Positions 11,903 through 23,934 of a DNA stretch of 64,000 bases are shown one piece after another (the first letter of the stretch is position 1; each line of letters begins with the position of its first letter). The position numbers and the translations under genes were made by a program. Source of the DNA: Phaseolus vulgaris (Eukaryota > Streptophyta > Magnoliopsida > Fabales > Fabaceae); assembly GCF_000499845.2 (NCBI RefSeq), contig NC_023756.2, forward strand, positions 6,200,815 through 6,264,814, in the 5' to 3' direction. The notes under the pieces were generated by a model. The model did no database searches, was not told the DNA's origin, and worked only from the letters and a program-made list of their open reading frames with translations.

Positions 11903-12411
11903 TGTAGGGATATCGTGTGCGGAAGCGTGATAATTTCAACCAAAGATTATGAGAAATTAAAGTAACAAGTAAAGTGAGAATGATACCAAAATTTTTAGGT
12001 GGAAAACCCCTTTAAATAGAGGTAAAAAAACCACAGGCGAGAGAGCCAAAACTTCCACTATAATGGTATTGGGAGTACAATGAATTCCTCTCAGGCTAAT
12101 AGATAAATAGCCCCAAAACAAATCCTCTCTATATGGGTTAAACACTTACACCCAAGAGACGAAATAGAGAGTATAGGAAAAGAGAGAGGAAGCAAGTGTG
12201 TGTTGCTGTATGTTGTGTGTTACATTGCTTGAAGGAAGCCACTATATATAGTGGTTCTAGGAGACAACAATAATAAATACAATTAATGGTAATTAACCTC
12301 CCATTGATTGTAATTGATTGTGACAATTAACCTCCCATTGATTGCAATTGATTGTGGCAATTAACCTCCCATTTATGACAAGAAAACGGAAAGGTGAGTG
12401 ATAAACCCACA
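11903..12411 (-). repeat. 5' LTR of the copia element
   Basis: Starts TGTGGG and ends CCCTACA on the minus strand. Nearly identical to 7343-7884 except for one fewer tandem unit. Confidence 0.93.
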
Positions 12412-12929
12412 GATATGTTTCCTGCAATTCAAAAGGCAATATCTATGCTGTCAAAGATAGATTCGCAAGCCACGCATAATCGATTGAGTTGTTGTTTACA
12501 CGGTCTTTCTGACACTACAAGAAAATCATGAAATAGAAACTAATTTTTAAAAACCAAAATAATTAGTTGTAACAGTAACTAAATTTTAGAAACTAAAAAA
12601 ACAATGGTTTCTAAATTAGTTTTTATTATTGTTAAATAGTTTCTAAATTGGTATCTAATTAGCAACCAAGGTTTTAACAACCAATTAACAACCAGTTAAA
12701 AGTTATGTAAGATTCTATCCAGTATCCATGCCAACTTTTATGCCTTCGGATACCACCAGTACTTTAAGTTTTCTCCTGTTTATTCAAGACCTGGACCTAT
12801 TTTTATTTATATTTTGGATACATTTTCCTTGGGTTTAGACACCACAATGCTGATAGAATTCCATTATTGCTTTTATTATTGTTAAATCAGAATATATTAT
12901 ACTGAAAGTCATAAACTTGACTTGAACAG

Positions 12930-13007
12930 GTGAAGAATCCCTCTTGAAGAGAACTCTGATGTTGGATTTACAAACTATATTGACTTTGGGATTGAGTTAG
13001 TAACAAG
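12930..13007 (+). other. exon-like segment, unknown protein
   Basis: Between an ACAG acceptor and an AAG|GTATTC donor one frame reads ENSDVGFTNYIDFGIELVTR. It might belong with the split exon at 7324/12412, but I do not recognise the protein and chance is possible. Confidence 0.25.
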
Positions 13008-14340
13008 GTATTCTTTTTAGTTCTAATTAGATGTATTCAAATTTATTGCAATCGCACCAATGTGATACAATCTAATTTTCTGTGGCAAAGGTTGGACCTC
13101 TAAGTAAATTTTATCTGCAACTATAAAATTTATTATGACTTCATTTTAGAACTTTATTTAGTAATATGAGACCTACTCTTGTAGAAAGAAAATCAGAACA
13201 CTGAACCAACCTCAGGAAAATGTTTAATTTATAGTAGAATATCCTGAAGATGGCTGCAACAAATACCCCTCCATGTGCTGCTATCTCTTCATTTATAACA
13301 GGTACCACACACTTCTTTAAAGCATTTGCTTAGAAATACTCCACAGTGATAATGTTACCTTTCATCCTCTATATTACAAGTACTTTTTATTATTATATAT
13401 TTGATATAATAAACAATGAAAATATTTGAAAGAATTTGCAGTTAAAGTAGATTCGTATACAATTATAAACGAGTACATATTTTCTTACATCTCTTTTATC
13501 TCATGCTATTATAATAATAATGACCAAACTTTTTTTGTTGGTGAGTACATCTATAAATATGGTTAACCTGAACACACGGGGCAGGGAGGAAAGTATAGCA
13601 TATGGGATTGTAACTTAAATACTTTATAATTAATATATATTAGTTATTAACCAGGACTGAACTGCTTCTATGTTTTCTTTGATATATTTTTTATTTTATT
13701 TTAGATACTTGATGTTTTTATTTAGTTAATGAGGTATTAATATATTTAAATATTTATTGATGTCTTTTATTTTATAATTATAAACATTTAAAATCATTAA
13801 CTTCAAATTATTTATTTCAAACATCAAATATTGGAAGTGGGGCTCTATTACCTATTCAAGTAATAGGATCAAGTGTTGGAAGCAAAACTGAGTAGGGATG
13901 AATAATGTGTGTTTTAATTTTAAATTATGTATCAACTTTAGAACAATTATATGTTTTAGTTTTAAATTGTGTATCAACTTTTTAACAATTAGTGTTTTAA
14001 TTTTCATTTATGTATTAATTTTTGAATACTATTATGTGTGTTTTAATTTTCCATGCAATGAATGAATGTTTATAATTTTATATATTATTTCGTTTTATTA
14101 GTATTTTATTTTTTCATTATGAAAATATATCATGTTCTGTTTAATTGTACAAACCAAATTATAAAAAAGTGGTGGCTAAATTTCATTTATTTAGAATTAA
14201 AATTAGGTCAGTTGAAACCGACGTATTATTTTTACAATTTTATTATAATACTGACAGTTAAAAACACCACATTATACCTTATACAATGGTGCCAAAATCT
14301 TCTTCAATGAATAAAATTGCGAAAGTTAAAACTGACACTA
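13008..14340. other. AT-rich DNA, no gene seen
   Basis: Only short ORFs, with no domain or terminal repeat recognised. Low-complexity T-rich tracts are common. Confidence 0.4.
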
Positions 14341-14817
14341 CTAATATATAAAAACGACCACTTTAAACATAGTGTTAAAGTGACGGGTGTTGTGGTGGAT
14401 AGTGTAAAACCGCCACATTAAACTTTGTGACGACCAGTTCTATGACGGTTTGGAAAACCGCCACACGTGTATATTGTGGCGGTTATAAACGCCCGTACAC
14501 GCGAGTTTCTTTTCAGCTTCGTTTCACTTTTGAGGTTAGTATACTTTTATTTATTATTTAATTATATATTAAATATTATTAACTATATTTTGAAAGTGTT
14601 TGTTTTGAGTTAGATATTGATTTTATAGATTGAACGCACCGAGTCTGAGTCTGAGGGTGTCCAACCTTCGGCAATCTGAATTTAGTTTCTATATATTGAG
14701 CGAACTAATTCTGAGTCCGGAGGTGTCCGACCTTCGACAATTTTGATTTATTTTTTAATGATTACATATTGAACGCATTGGTTCTGAGTCCGCACTGGTT
14801 CTTAGTTTAGCGGTTCT

Positions 14818-16060
14818 ATGGATCGGAGTGGATTAATACACCACGGATAACTAATGCTTACGAAAAAGTGGTGGAATAATTCATACAGTTCGCAGAACAT
14901 AATGTCATTAGTTGTAATAATGGAGTAAGAATAAGGTGTCCTTGGTCAATTGTTTGAATGGAAGGATATTGAGTGTTTCCGAAATTAGAGAACATCTTTT
15001 GTGTGATGGATTTTTGAAAAATTATACAACATGAACGTGGCATGGTAAATTGTTAGACTTGCCAAGTGTGCGTGGAGCTTCGGAGGAAGTTCATTTCTCA
15101 ATGAATGATAGATTAGAAGACATGATTCGTGATGTGGGAGTAGAATATTTTGCTAATGCAGTTTTTGAAAATATGTCTAATGATACAGAGACTCTTTTGT
15201 ATCCTGGTTAAACTAACTTTACACGACTATCAACAGTGTTAAGGTTGATGAATTTGAAGGCAATGAATGGATGGACCGACAACAGCTTTACGGAATTGCT
15301 CGGATTGGTTAAGGACATGCTTCTAGAAGGAAATACACTACCCAAATTGAAATTACGAGGCAAAAAAAATACTTTCTCCGATGGGTATGGAATATAAAAA
15401 AAAATACATTCGTGTCCTAACGATTGTATTTTATACAAAAATGAGTTCAAAGATTTAAGAAGATGTCCCAGGTGTGGTTTGTCATGTTATAAGGTTAAAG
15501 TTGGTCAGAATGATGAAATTGATGAATTCACAAAGGAAGGTCCTCCTGCTAAGGTTGTTTGGTATCTTCCAATAATTCGAAGGCTTAAGCGTTTGTTTTG
15601 CAAATGCAGATGATGCTAAAAACCTTAAGCAGCATGAAAAAAAAATAGAAAATGTGATGGATTACTTCGTCATCCTATTGATTCTTTACAGTGGAAGAAT
15701 ATTGATAAAGAATTTTCTGAATTTGGAAAAGAATCAAGAAACTTAAGATTTGGATTGGCAACTGATGGAATGAATCCCTTTGGAAATTTAAGTAGTAATC
15801 ATAGTTCATGGCCCGCTTTGTTAGTGATTTACAACTTACCTCCTGCTTTGTGTATGAAGCGCAAATACATGATGTTATCTATGATGATCTCTGGTCCAAA
15901 ACAACTTGGAAATGACATAGATGTTTATCTTAATCCATTGATTGAAGATTTGAAGTTATTGTGGAATGAAGGGGTTGATGTGTTTGACGCGTTTAAGAAT
16001 GAACCTAGACATCTCGTCAAACCTATAGACTATATGTTATATCTTTGCACTAATACTAAT
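14818..16060 (+). pseudogene. CACTA transposase TNP2-like (Transpos_assoc and Transposase_21) remnant
   Basis: Interrupted plus-strand frames follow the family order. First is DRSGLINTPRITNAYEKVVE, then FIQFAEHNVIS (N-terminal association domain). Next come LRRCPRCGLSCYKVKV and KVVWYLPIIRRLKRLF. Last is the Transposase_21 core, LRHPIDSLQWKNIDKEF and ESRNLRFGLATDGMNPFG, which continues to LNPLIEDLKLLWNEGVDVFD. This enzyme family cuts CACTA ends. Many stops and frameshifts (near 14918, 15210, 15395 and 15612) show it is dead. The sequence departs from the family after FDAFKNEP. Confidence 0.88.
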
Positions 16061-16179
16061 AGGATTATATATCAGCTATATTACATTTTAATTAATTTAA
16101 GTGTTTGTTTGTTGATGAGTAGTAGGAACCTAAGACAAAACTACATCTACGAAAGAAGAAAATATTCTCCATTGATGAT

Positions 16180-17290
16180 CTTGTGGCGACATTGGTGGAA
16201 GTTGCTACAGCTTTAGATACAACCCTCTTAGAGGTTCCATGGGATGCCAATGTTTTTATTAGGCATAGTGATGTACCGTTGTACGTTCACATGTCTGATT
16301 TGTTGGTTGGACCTTGCATCTGGAGATCAATAGATTAACATAATAGTTCTGCAATTATGGATAATGTAAGTTCAAATATTTAAATCTTTATACTTTTGAT
16401 TTATTAAATATATTAGTACTAACTTATTGAAATTTTGGTATCTTTGTGGATTATGCTTCAATGAGAGGAAACAAAATATATATGGGTTTTTAGACCCTCA
16501 ACTCATTCAATTAATTGGAAACAAGAAGTCAGAAACATAAACATACATCACCACTGCCTTAAAGAATGGAGAAAGTCAAATTTATTTTGCTGCATACATC
16601 CATGAGTAAGTCCTTATTTATGAAATAAGTTATACTAAATTAATGACATAAGAGAAACTAATTGATTTGTTATATAAGTGTCATTGGCAACTATTGATCA
16701 TATTTATTCAAGATCATATCGCTACATGGTTTTGCTTTTTGCATAAAAAAAAACCCTACCTATTTTACACACATTATAGATAGGTACGACTGTTTCATTT
16801 AACATTTATTATTACTTATATATTATATAATGTTATGTATTCTAACATGAAATCTTATTATTTTAGTGCTTACTCTGGATATAACATGTTGAGTGGGAGG
16901 AGAAGTGCAAATGCACAAAGACTCACTTGGATATACCTTAAGGTATTTAAAGTATATTTGTTCAATCAATTTAATGTGTCTTGCTCATTCATTTAATACA
17001 TTTATTTTCACATGCAATCCAACAAGCAATCCGGAAGTTATGATTGCAATTATTATGTTATGTAGTGGATGTTGACTATTGTGCAAACTGCAATTAATAA
17101 AGGTTGGGATCAGGTAATACATCAATACAATAAATACTTTAAAATTCGGGGTTTATTATTCATGTACTAATTCAAAAAAATTCAAATGTATAGATTTTCA
17201 ACGACCAACTCCCGCTAGATTTGGAAGCATTAGAGTATGTGAGAACAACATGGTCAAAGTATTTTGTAACCATGTATAACACCTTAGGAT
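16180..17290 (+). pseudogene. CACTA-associated C-terminal part with Ulp1-like protease remnant
   Basis: Scattered exons read VDDLVATLVEVATALDTTL... (near 16190; first residues differ by frame), GFLDPQLIQLIGNKK-like (16485), HWQLLIIFIQDHIATWFCF (16685) and, in shifted frames, CNYYVMQWMLTIVQTAI (17045). The last is FNDQLPLDLEALEYVRTTW (17190). His in HWQLL and Cys in CNYYVM fit the catalytic residues of Ulp1/C48 domains, which plant CACTA proteins often carry. Introns and frameshifts interrupt it. Confidence 0.65.
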
Positions 17291-17710
17291 AGATAAATCA
17301 TTAGAATGACATATTTTTTCATATATTAGGAAAACTTTTTGTAGAATGTTATAATTTGATGTATGTATTTTTCATATTTAAAATATAATTTTAAATTTTT
17401 TGATTTTCTGAAATTGGATATTTTATGCAGTTTTGAGGTTTTTTAAAAAACAAAATACTTTTTTAAACCCACATATAACGACGACTCCACGTGGAATCGT
17501 CTTTAAAAGTCCGACATACAACGATGGGAACTGTCTTTAAAAGTTTTTTTAAATTTTTTTATTACTATTTAGCATCCACTTATAAAGTATGTTAATTTTA
17601 TAACGACGGTTCAACAACCGTCGTTAAAAATGATTACTTTATAACGGCGCACGCAATAGCGACGATTTGAGAACCGTCTTTATATGTCTTCTTTAACCGT
17701 CGTTAATGTA

Positions 17711-17726
17711 CCTTTTTGTACTAGTG
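17711..17726 (-). repeat. right terminus of a CACTA element
   Basis: The minus strand begins CACTAGTACAAAAAGG, the classical CACTA start. ACGACGGTT words repeat inside it. Confidence 0.7.
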
Positions 17727-17818
17727 ACTGTAGAAAAAATATTTGACCATAAAACAAACATTCATGATCTGGCAAGTAGTATTAGGGAGTTAGTTATAGA
17801 GTTTTGGTTGTGCAAAGA
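17727..17818 (+). repeat. dispersed repeat, copy 1
   Basis: Matches 19563-19668, sharing CATTCATGATCTGGCAAGT and TATTAGGGAGTTAGTT. Copy 2 has a ~14-bp insertion. Confidence 0.7.
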
Positions 17819-18407
17819 ACACACAAAACACACAACCCAACACACGGGAAGACAACCACCAAAAGCAGAGCAAACGACCGAACAAACGGATGCACACCAT
17901 ACGATCCTTGCACCACACAAAACTGCAACAAAGAACAACAAGAGAAGAGCAAGAGCAAAGTAAAAGAAAAGAACAAAACACGAAAGACGAAAAAGGTAGG
18001 TGAGGGGGAATGAAAAAATTATCCTCAAATTTTGATTTTGTAGTGTAATTGCAACGTCATCCAACATAAGTGAGGTAAATCTATCTGTGACATGCCACAT
18101 TGTAGTATGTCAAATGTGTGTTAGTTGACGGTGGATGTCAACATATTGTGATCCTTGTATTGATGAGATTTGAAAACGTTGAAAATATAAAATTTCATTT
18201 AAAATATAAAAAGGAAAAAATGTTTTTTTATTTTATTTTAATATATATTAATAGAATGCCTTCAACTTTGAGACAATCATAAACTATATTAACTTTGCAC
18301 AAGAACTTTGGCTTGAATTTGTCATTTTTCACATTTAGGTCTTTCTTTCTTAAAAATGATAAGGATAGAAATACGAAATTCTGAGGAGAGAATAAAAAAA
18401 TAAAATA
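17819..18407. other. unassigned DNA, A/C-rich then AT-rich
   Basis: An A/C-rich stretch (17819-18000) gives overlapping low-complexity ORFs on both strands, which I regard as spurious. Nothing else is recognised. Confidence 0.4.
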
Positions 18408-18570
18408 AAAACACAGATGATACAAAGTTTTTAGGAGAGAGTAAATAAATTTAAAAAAAAAACAATTTTTCACACTTCCAGGTAAGAACTTGTTTTAAAC
18501 GATACATTAATTAAAAAATAAAGAAACCTTTATAATGGTAAAGAAAATATAGTGTAGCTAAAATAAAATA
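18408..18570 (+). repeat. dispersed repeat, paired with 40150-40318
   Basis: Both copies share GATGATACAAA, AGGAGAGAGTAAATAAATTT, CTTGTTTTAAACGATACATT and AAAGAAAATATAGTG in the same order. Confidence 0.7.
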
Positions 18571-18756
18571 GTAGATGTTAAGTAATTATACAAATACAAT
18601 AATATAAAGTTCGCCACCATAGAAAATAATTTGTCAATATGAATGATTCTATCACATTTTATTCTATGTTTTACCATTGTCCAAAAGGAAATTCTAGTTC
18701 TTATTGAAATCATACATATAAGTATTTCTTTTAAAATATATTATTACAACAATATA

Positions 18757-19228
18757 TGCACTAAGATTTTAATTGGTTTTATTTTATTAGAACAATATAT
18801 ACACTAAGATTTTAATTGGTTTTATTTTATGTATAATCACTACGGGAGTTGTGTCTATAGTAAAGATTAAGAAGAAAATAAATGTTGAAAGTCAATTATA
18901 TGGTAATGATTTTAATTTTAATTATTTATTTTTAACATGAAATTTTCTTTATATACTTCTCAATGTGAGACATTACATGTAAGGAAATATAAAAGTTACA
19001 CCTCAGTAATGTAGTTGAAGTATTAAGTATCGTCATAAACTATTAATTTAAAGAAGTATTAAAAATAAGGTGTCACAATACACAATTATGAAATTTTCAT
19101 TATGCGTGTCAAATAATAATTTCTGTTTTTAAATACATAAAAGATAAATTTGATGAAAATTAACATAAAGTAATTATTATAATAATTTGTATTTCGACTG
19201 TTTCTTACTCATTTTGTGTTCGTTCTAC

Positions 19229-19267
<39 letters not shown>

Positions 19268-20340
19268 TTTTTTAAATAATCCTATTTTCTTATTACCAAA
19301 ATATCTCACCAAACATTGTGGTGAAAATCTAATCTTAATATTCAGTATTAATAATGATTTTGTAGTTGTGCTGATAAATTATAATAAATTATACATTCAC
19401 AATTATCCTTGTGTCATTATCATTGATATTGAATCACTGGACATCTAATATAAAGTTTATCATTGACATCTTTGATATTGATATCCAATATACTATTATC
19501 TCTAATAAATTCTTTATGATAAATGTCTAGTGATCAAATCCTATCCATACTCGAAACAGGTTGAAGTAGTGTAGGAAAAATATTTAACCATAAAACAACC
19601 ATTCATGATCTGGCAAGTCCGTTAGCTTACTAATATTAGGGAGTTAGTTGTAGACTTTTGTTTGTACAAAGACAATAATTCTTTAGTAGGTTTTCATAAT
19701 AGATGGGAAGTAGACATAATAACAATGCAAAGGAAAGGAAGAGATAATTAATCATTAAAAAACAAAAAAAAATGGTTCAAACTATTTAAGTAAACTAACA
19801 AACCTGTATACATATACAGTATGTCCATACTGGAACTCTCCTCCATATATAGATGTTTTAAGGCCAGTAGTAATCTTATAAGTTATAGTCCTTTGGATAA
19901 ACTTCTCCACAAAAGTTAAAATTAACTTCTCCACAAACCTAACTTCTTAAAACTCTCTCATTTTAACATTTCCTATAACTAATATCCTCTTCTAAAATTC
20001 TTACGGAAAATTTTATCTAAGTAATTAAAAAATAATTAATTCCATAATCATTCAACAACCAAAATTGAGGAACAAACGAAGTCATGCATAACATGTAAAA
20101 AGAAAAGCATAAAAAAAGAAAAAGGCACTTTTCCCATGTGACCATGCAAAATTCCCTTAAAAAAATGTTCACTCTTATTACCAAAATATCTCACCAAACA
20201 TTTTGGTGAAAATCTAGTCTTAATACCCACTACTATAATAAAACATAATCTCTCCATATTAGTTGGAAATAATATATTTGATTAAATGTATTAATATAAC
20301 ATTATAATTTTATTTTTCATTAGAGTAAATTTAATAATGT
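18757..20340 (+). repeat. dispersed repeat, paired with 44930-45560
   Basis: Shares ACTAAGATTTTAATTGGTTT, the TGAAAGTCAATTATATGGTA stretch, ATATCTCACCAAACAT and GATTAAATGTATTA in the same order with the 45-kb block. This copy has about 900 bp of extra sequence, including an internal repeat of ACCAAAATATCTCACCAAAC (near 19290 and 20180). A (TA)n run lies at 19232-19256. Confidence 0.7.
19563..19668 (+). repeat. dispersed repeat, copy 2
   Basis: Second copy of 17727-17818 in the same orientation. Confidence 0.7.
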
Positions 20341-20394
20341 GATCTATCTAAAGTTACTAATAAATACAAAGATCATATGTTGTGTGTATTTTTC

Positions 20395-20506
20395 TAAAGG
20401 CCTTAATGAGATTTTCTGAATTATATGAAGCAAGTAAAAAAAAAACATCTAATCCATGGATATTTGAACCCAGTATCCGGAAAAAACAAAATATTTGATG
20501 GAAGAA
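20395..20506 (+). pseudogene. rpoB: plastid rpoB fragment in nuclear DNA, left part
   Basis: Reads RFSELYEASK, then NPWIFEP and, after a frame slip, GKNKIFDGR. These are consecutive motifs near the C-terminus of the plastid RNA polymerase beta subunit. The match continues exactly across the LINE, at 31913. The altered reading shows an old nuclear insertion of plastid DNA (NUPT), not a functional gene. Confidence 0.8.
20495..20506. repeat. target-site duplication of LINE 1 (left)
   Basis: TTGATGGAAGAA is identical to 31913-31924. It lies within rpoB sequence on both sides. Confidence 0.93.
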
Positions 20507-23275
20507 ACAAAAAGTGTGTTTGGTTGTGTGGAATCTTATAAAAGGCGCATTGAGATGGAAATTAAGAAATTAGACGGGGAGGATGACATTGATGCTTTAG
20601 AGGACGAGGGGAGATTGAGAAGAATGGATCTGCTCAGTCAATTGGGGTTGGTTAATAGAAAGTTAGAATCCATCTACAGGAAAAAAGCTAGAGTGAATTG
20701 GCTTAAACATGGGGACTTTAACTCCAAATTCTTCCATTCCGTGATTCGTTGGGGAAGGCTAAGAAATGAGGTCAAAGGAGTTGAGGTTAACACTCAGTGG
20801 TGTGAAGAACCGGAAGTTGTAAGGAGGGAAGCAAAGCTACTCTTTGAGAAGAGATTCATGGCTACGCAGGATTTTGGTGTAAATTTGGGTTCGGTGGAAT
20901 TCAGGTCGTTGACTTTGGAGGTAAGCAGAAAAATGGTTGCCAGCTTCACCGAGGAAGAAGTGAAGACTGCTGTATGGGATTGTGGAGGATCAAAAAGCCC
21001 GGGCCCGGATGGTTTCAATTTCAATTTTATTAAGAGTTGTTGGGAAGTGCTTAAGGCGGATGTTATGGCTGCAGTGCAACTTTTTCATATCACTGGTTCT
21101 CTTCCGAAAGGTTGCAATGCTTCCTTCATTGCGCTCATTCCCAAAGTAAGAGATCCGTCCTCGCTCGATCAATTCAGACCCATTTCTCTTGTAGGAGTAA
21201 TCTACAAGATTATTACTAAAGTTTTGTCAAGCCGTATGATGATTATAATGCCTTTAATCATTGACGAATGCCAGTCAGCCTTTATTTGTGGTAGAGGATT
21301 ATTGGACAGCGTTGTCATGGCTAATGAGGTCCTCGAGGATGTAAAGAGAAATGGGAAAAGCGGGGTGTGCTTTAAGGTGGATTTTGAAAAGGCATACGAC
21401 TCAGTGAGATGGAGTTTTTTGTTTGATATGCTTCACAGGCTAGGCTTCCATGACAAGTGGATCTCGTGGGTTAAAGGGTGCTTGGTTTCATCGTCAGTAT
21501 CTGTGTTGGTGAATGGGAGCCCTATGGAGGAATTCAAACCTTCCAGGGCGTTGAGACAGGGTGATCCAATGGCCCCGTTTCTTTTCTTAGTGGTTGTTGA
21601 AGGGTTAGCAGGTTTGGTCAGACAAGCGTTGAGAACGAATGTTCTTAGGGGTCTGAAGGTGGGAATAAACAAAGTCAAGTGTTGTTTGCTACAGTCTGCT
21701 GATGACACACTTTTTATGCGTGAGGATACCTTTGATAACATTTTTGCAATTAAGGTTATCCTTCGTTGCTACGAGATTGTATCGGGCTTGAAAGTTAATT
21801 TCCACAAGTCTAAATTGTCCGGTATTAAGGTGGATGGCTTTGCTTTGAGCACATATGCTAAAAGTCTGAATTGCAAAACGATGAAGCTTCCTTTCCAATA
21901 TCTGGGGGTTGAGATGGGTGGTAATCTGAGGAAGATACAGTTCTGGGATCAGGTTGTTAAAAAGGTCGAAGCCAAACTTAGCTCTTGGAAAGGGAGATTT
22001 CTATCAATGGCAGGACGAATCTGTTTGTTGAAATCGGTGTTCACTGCCATTCCTTTGTTTTACCTCTCGATATTCAAAGCCCCCGTAGCAGTGTACAATG
22101 AAATCAGTAGTATTCAGAGGAAGTTCTTATGGGCTTGGGGAAAACAGAGCAAGTCGATTTCTTGGGTTAGCTGGGATAATGTGTGTAAGCCTCTAGAGTT
22201 AGGAGGTTTGGGGGTGAAGGAAATGAAGAACTTTAATGTGGCCCTCCTGACAAAATGGAGATGGAGGCTCATGAGTAGTGAAGGAGGCAAACGGAAAGAG
22301 ATTATCTCATCTAAATATGGCACTGTAGCAGAGAATATACAGCTTAGGTCGAAATACCAATCTTGGTGGTGGAAGGATCTCACTAAAATCTGCGGTGAAG
22401 GTGTGGAAGACGGTTGGTTCCAAAAGGCCATTGGGTGGAAAGTAGGAAACGGAGCCATAGTGAGATTGTGGGAGGATTTGTGTCTTGGGAATGATTGTCT
22501 TAGATCGGCGTATCCTAGACTATTTTCCTTGTCACTTGACCAAGGTAAAAGGGTGGGGGAGGTAGGAGTATGGGAAGAGACCAGCTGACGGTGGAATCTA
22601 AACTGGAGGAGGGATAGGTTTCAATGGGAGATGGATATGGAGGCAGACATGTTATCCAGACTAAGTACGGGTGTTTTGTGTAAGGATTCCTTTGACCAAC
22701 TTGTATGGAAGGGGGACCAGAAGGGTACGTTCTCGGTAAAGTCAGCATATTCTATGTTGGCTAATCACCAATGCTCAGCCGCAAAGGAAAGTGTGTTTAG
22801 TCTCCTATGGCAAGCTAAAGCCATGCCCAGAGTTCTGACTACATCTTGGAGAATCCTCATTGATAGAATTCCTAATAGAGTTAATTTGTTGAGAAGAGGT
22901 GTGCCTGTGACCTCAACCTGTTGTGCTCTTTGCAATCTGTCGGAGGAATCCTCTCAACACCTTTTTTTAGAATGCGGTTTTGCACAACAAGTATGGTCCC
23001 GGTGTTATAGGAGGATTGGTACTCTAGGTGTCCAAAATAAGGATCTCATGAACCACTTTATGAATTTTCATCTAATACATCTTTCCAGTAAACAGAACCA
23101 AATTTGGTTAGGTTTTTGGGCGGCTATCGTTAGCTGTATTTGGGAGCATAGGAACATAGTGGTCTTCAGACAAGGGGTGCCTGATTATGATGAGATTTTC
23201 CAGAACGCTCAGCTGCAGTCATGGTTATGGTTAAAGCATAAAACATCAGACTTTTCGTACGCCTTCTCTGACTGA
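20507..23275 (+). pseudogene. LINE ORF2: reverse transcriptase and zf-RVT (one stop, no endonuclease)
   Basis: Open from the truncation point to a TGA at 22586-22588, where a Trp codon is expected. It then continues in the same frame to 23275. RT motifs in order are SPGPDGFNFNFIK, FIALIPKV, QFRPISLVG, VDFEKAYDSVRW (near 21378), LRQGDPMAPFLF (near 21550) and the active-site box. That box reads QSADD (21692-21706), where L1-like RTs normally have F or Y before ADD. The zf-RVT domain CCALCNLSEESSQHLFLECG lies near 22920. The long open frame with one nonsense change shows recent inactivation. Confidence 0.93.
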
Positions 23276-23934
23276 CTTTTGTATCCAAACCAGTGCCTTC
23301 TCTTGGTTCGCTGATTGGTTGGAGTTCGAGCTGGAACAGACGTGTTTCAAGAGTTTATCCATGAAAGCGGACATGGTTCCCCCTCGGTCAGGCACTGTGG
23401 CGTTTCTATAGAAGCAAAGGAATCATGGTGTTTTTTTTTTATCTTAAGACAGACCTTATCTGTTGTGACCTTGTTGCCTTGGCAGTGTATGTTTTGCGGG
23501 ATTGGTAGGGTGTGGTAGGAATGTGATGTGGGCAAACCCTCTCGACAGGCTTAATCATCTAGAAGTAAGGTCCAGGTCCGGGTTTTTAGTGGGGAAGATT
23601 GTATCATGCAACAGAGAGGAAGCGATTCTTTGTGTTAAATGTCTCTTTGACATGGGACTGGAAAAGCAAAGCACCCTCCACATCACAACGGCCTCCCGTA
23701 GGCGAGGGGCTGCATTTTTTCTTTGCACTTGTATGTTTCGTGAACGTAAACCAATTTCTTTCTTTTTTGGTGGACCTCTGTTTCTTTGTTGATGGTGCTG
23801 CTGCAAAGGCACATATTGTGTGTTTAAGGCTGTCTTGTTTGAGTTGTGCAAGTTTTTCAGTGGTTGATGCTAGTGTGCCGCCAATCCCAGGAATTCGCGT
23901 TCGGGCACATTTGTGTACTACCGAGTACTGTAAT
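23276..23934 (+). other. LINE 1 3' UTR, first part
   Basis: Non-coding continuation of the LINE up to the GTAAT duplication of element A. The UTR resumes at 31366. ORFs on both strands here are unsupported. Confidence 0.7.

Larger units (their letters stand above)
7343..12411 (-). mobile_element. complete, mutated Ty1/copia LTR retrotransposon
   Basis: 5069 bp in minus orientation. It is flanked by perfect GATAT target duplications (7338-7342 and 12412-12416). LTRs lie at 11903-12411 (5') and 7343-7884 (3'), with an initiator-Met-type primer site and a purine-rich tract. The order gag, protease, integrase, RT, RNase H identifies Ty1/copia. The coding region carries stops, frameshifts and an RT deletion, so this copy cannot move by itself. 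The LTRs differ mainly by repeat copy number and a few bases, indicating a fairly recent insertion. Confidence 0.95.
7324..12512 (+). pseudogene. exon-like host fragment split by the copia element
   Basis: A TTTGGCAG acceptor precedes 7324. If the copia element and one GATAT copy are removed, the exon reads EPDPGDMFPAIQKAISMLSK and continues to about 12510 without a stop (IDSQATHNRLSCCLHGLSD). A CACTA-type terminus then cuts it at 12513. I do not recognise the protein. Clean open reading across the insertion site suggests a real former exon, but 60 codons are weak evidence. Confidence 0.4.
12513..17726 (+). mobile_element. CACTA (En/Spm) transposon sequence, probably composite
   Basis: The left end is CACTACAAGAAAATC, with subterminal GTTTCTAAATTAG-type repeats. 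The right end, ...CTTTTTGTACTAGTG, has subterminal ACGACGGTT-type repeats (17480-17700). Both are CACTA-type termini, but the two inverted ends do not match each other and no shared 3-bp duplication is seen. I therefore read this as at least two CACTA families, with a TNP2/Ulp1 remnant between. A separate block of CCGCCACA/TGTGGCGG repeats at 14345-14490 may be the true 5' subterminal region of the transposase-bearing copy. Confidence 0.6.

Noticed and set aside
17706..18100. Overlapping ORFs on both strands around 17.7-18.1 kb
   Set aside because: They arise from an A/C-rich low-complexity stretch. No domain, no splice context.
19232..19262. (TA)n(TG)n run as a regulatory element
   Set aside because: Simple microsatellite within an AT-rich repeat; nothing ties it to a gene.
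20048..20257. Minus-strand 69-codon ORF
   Set aside because: Lies in an AT-rich dispersed repeat; no recognisable motif.
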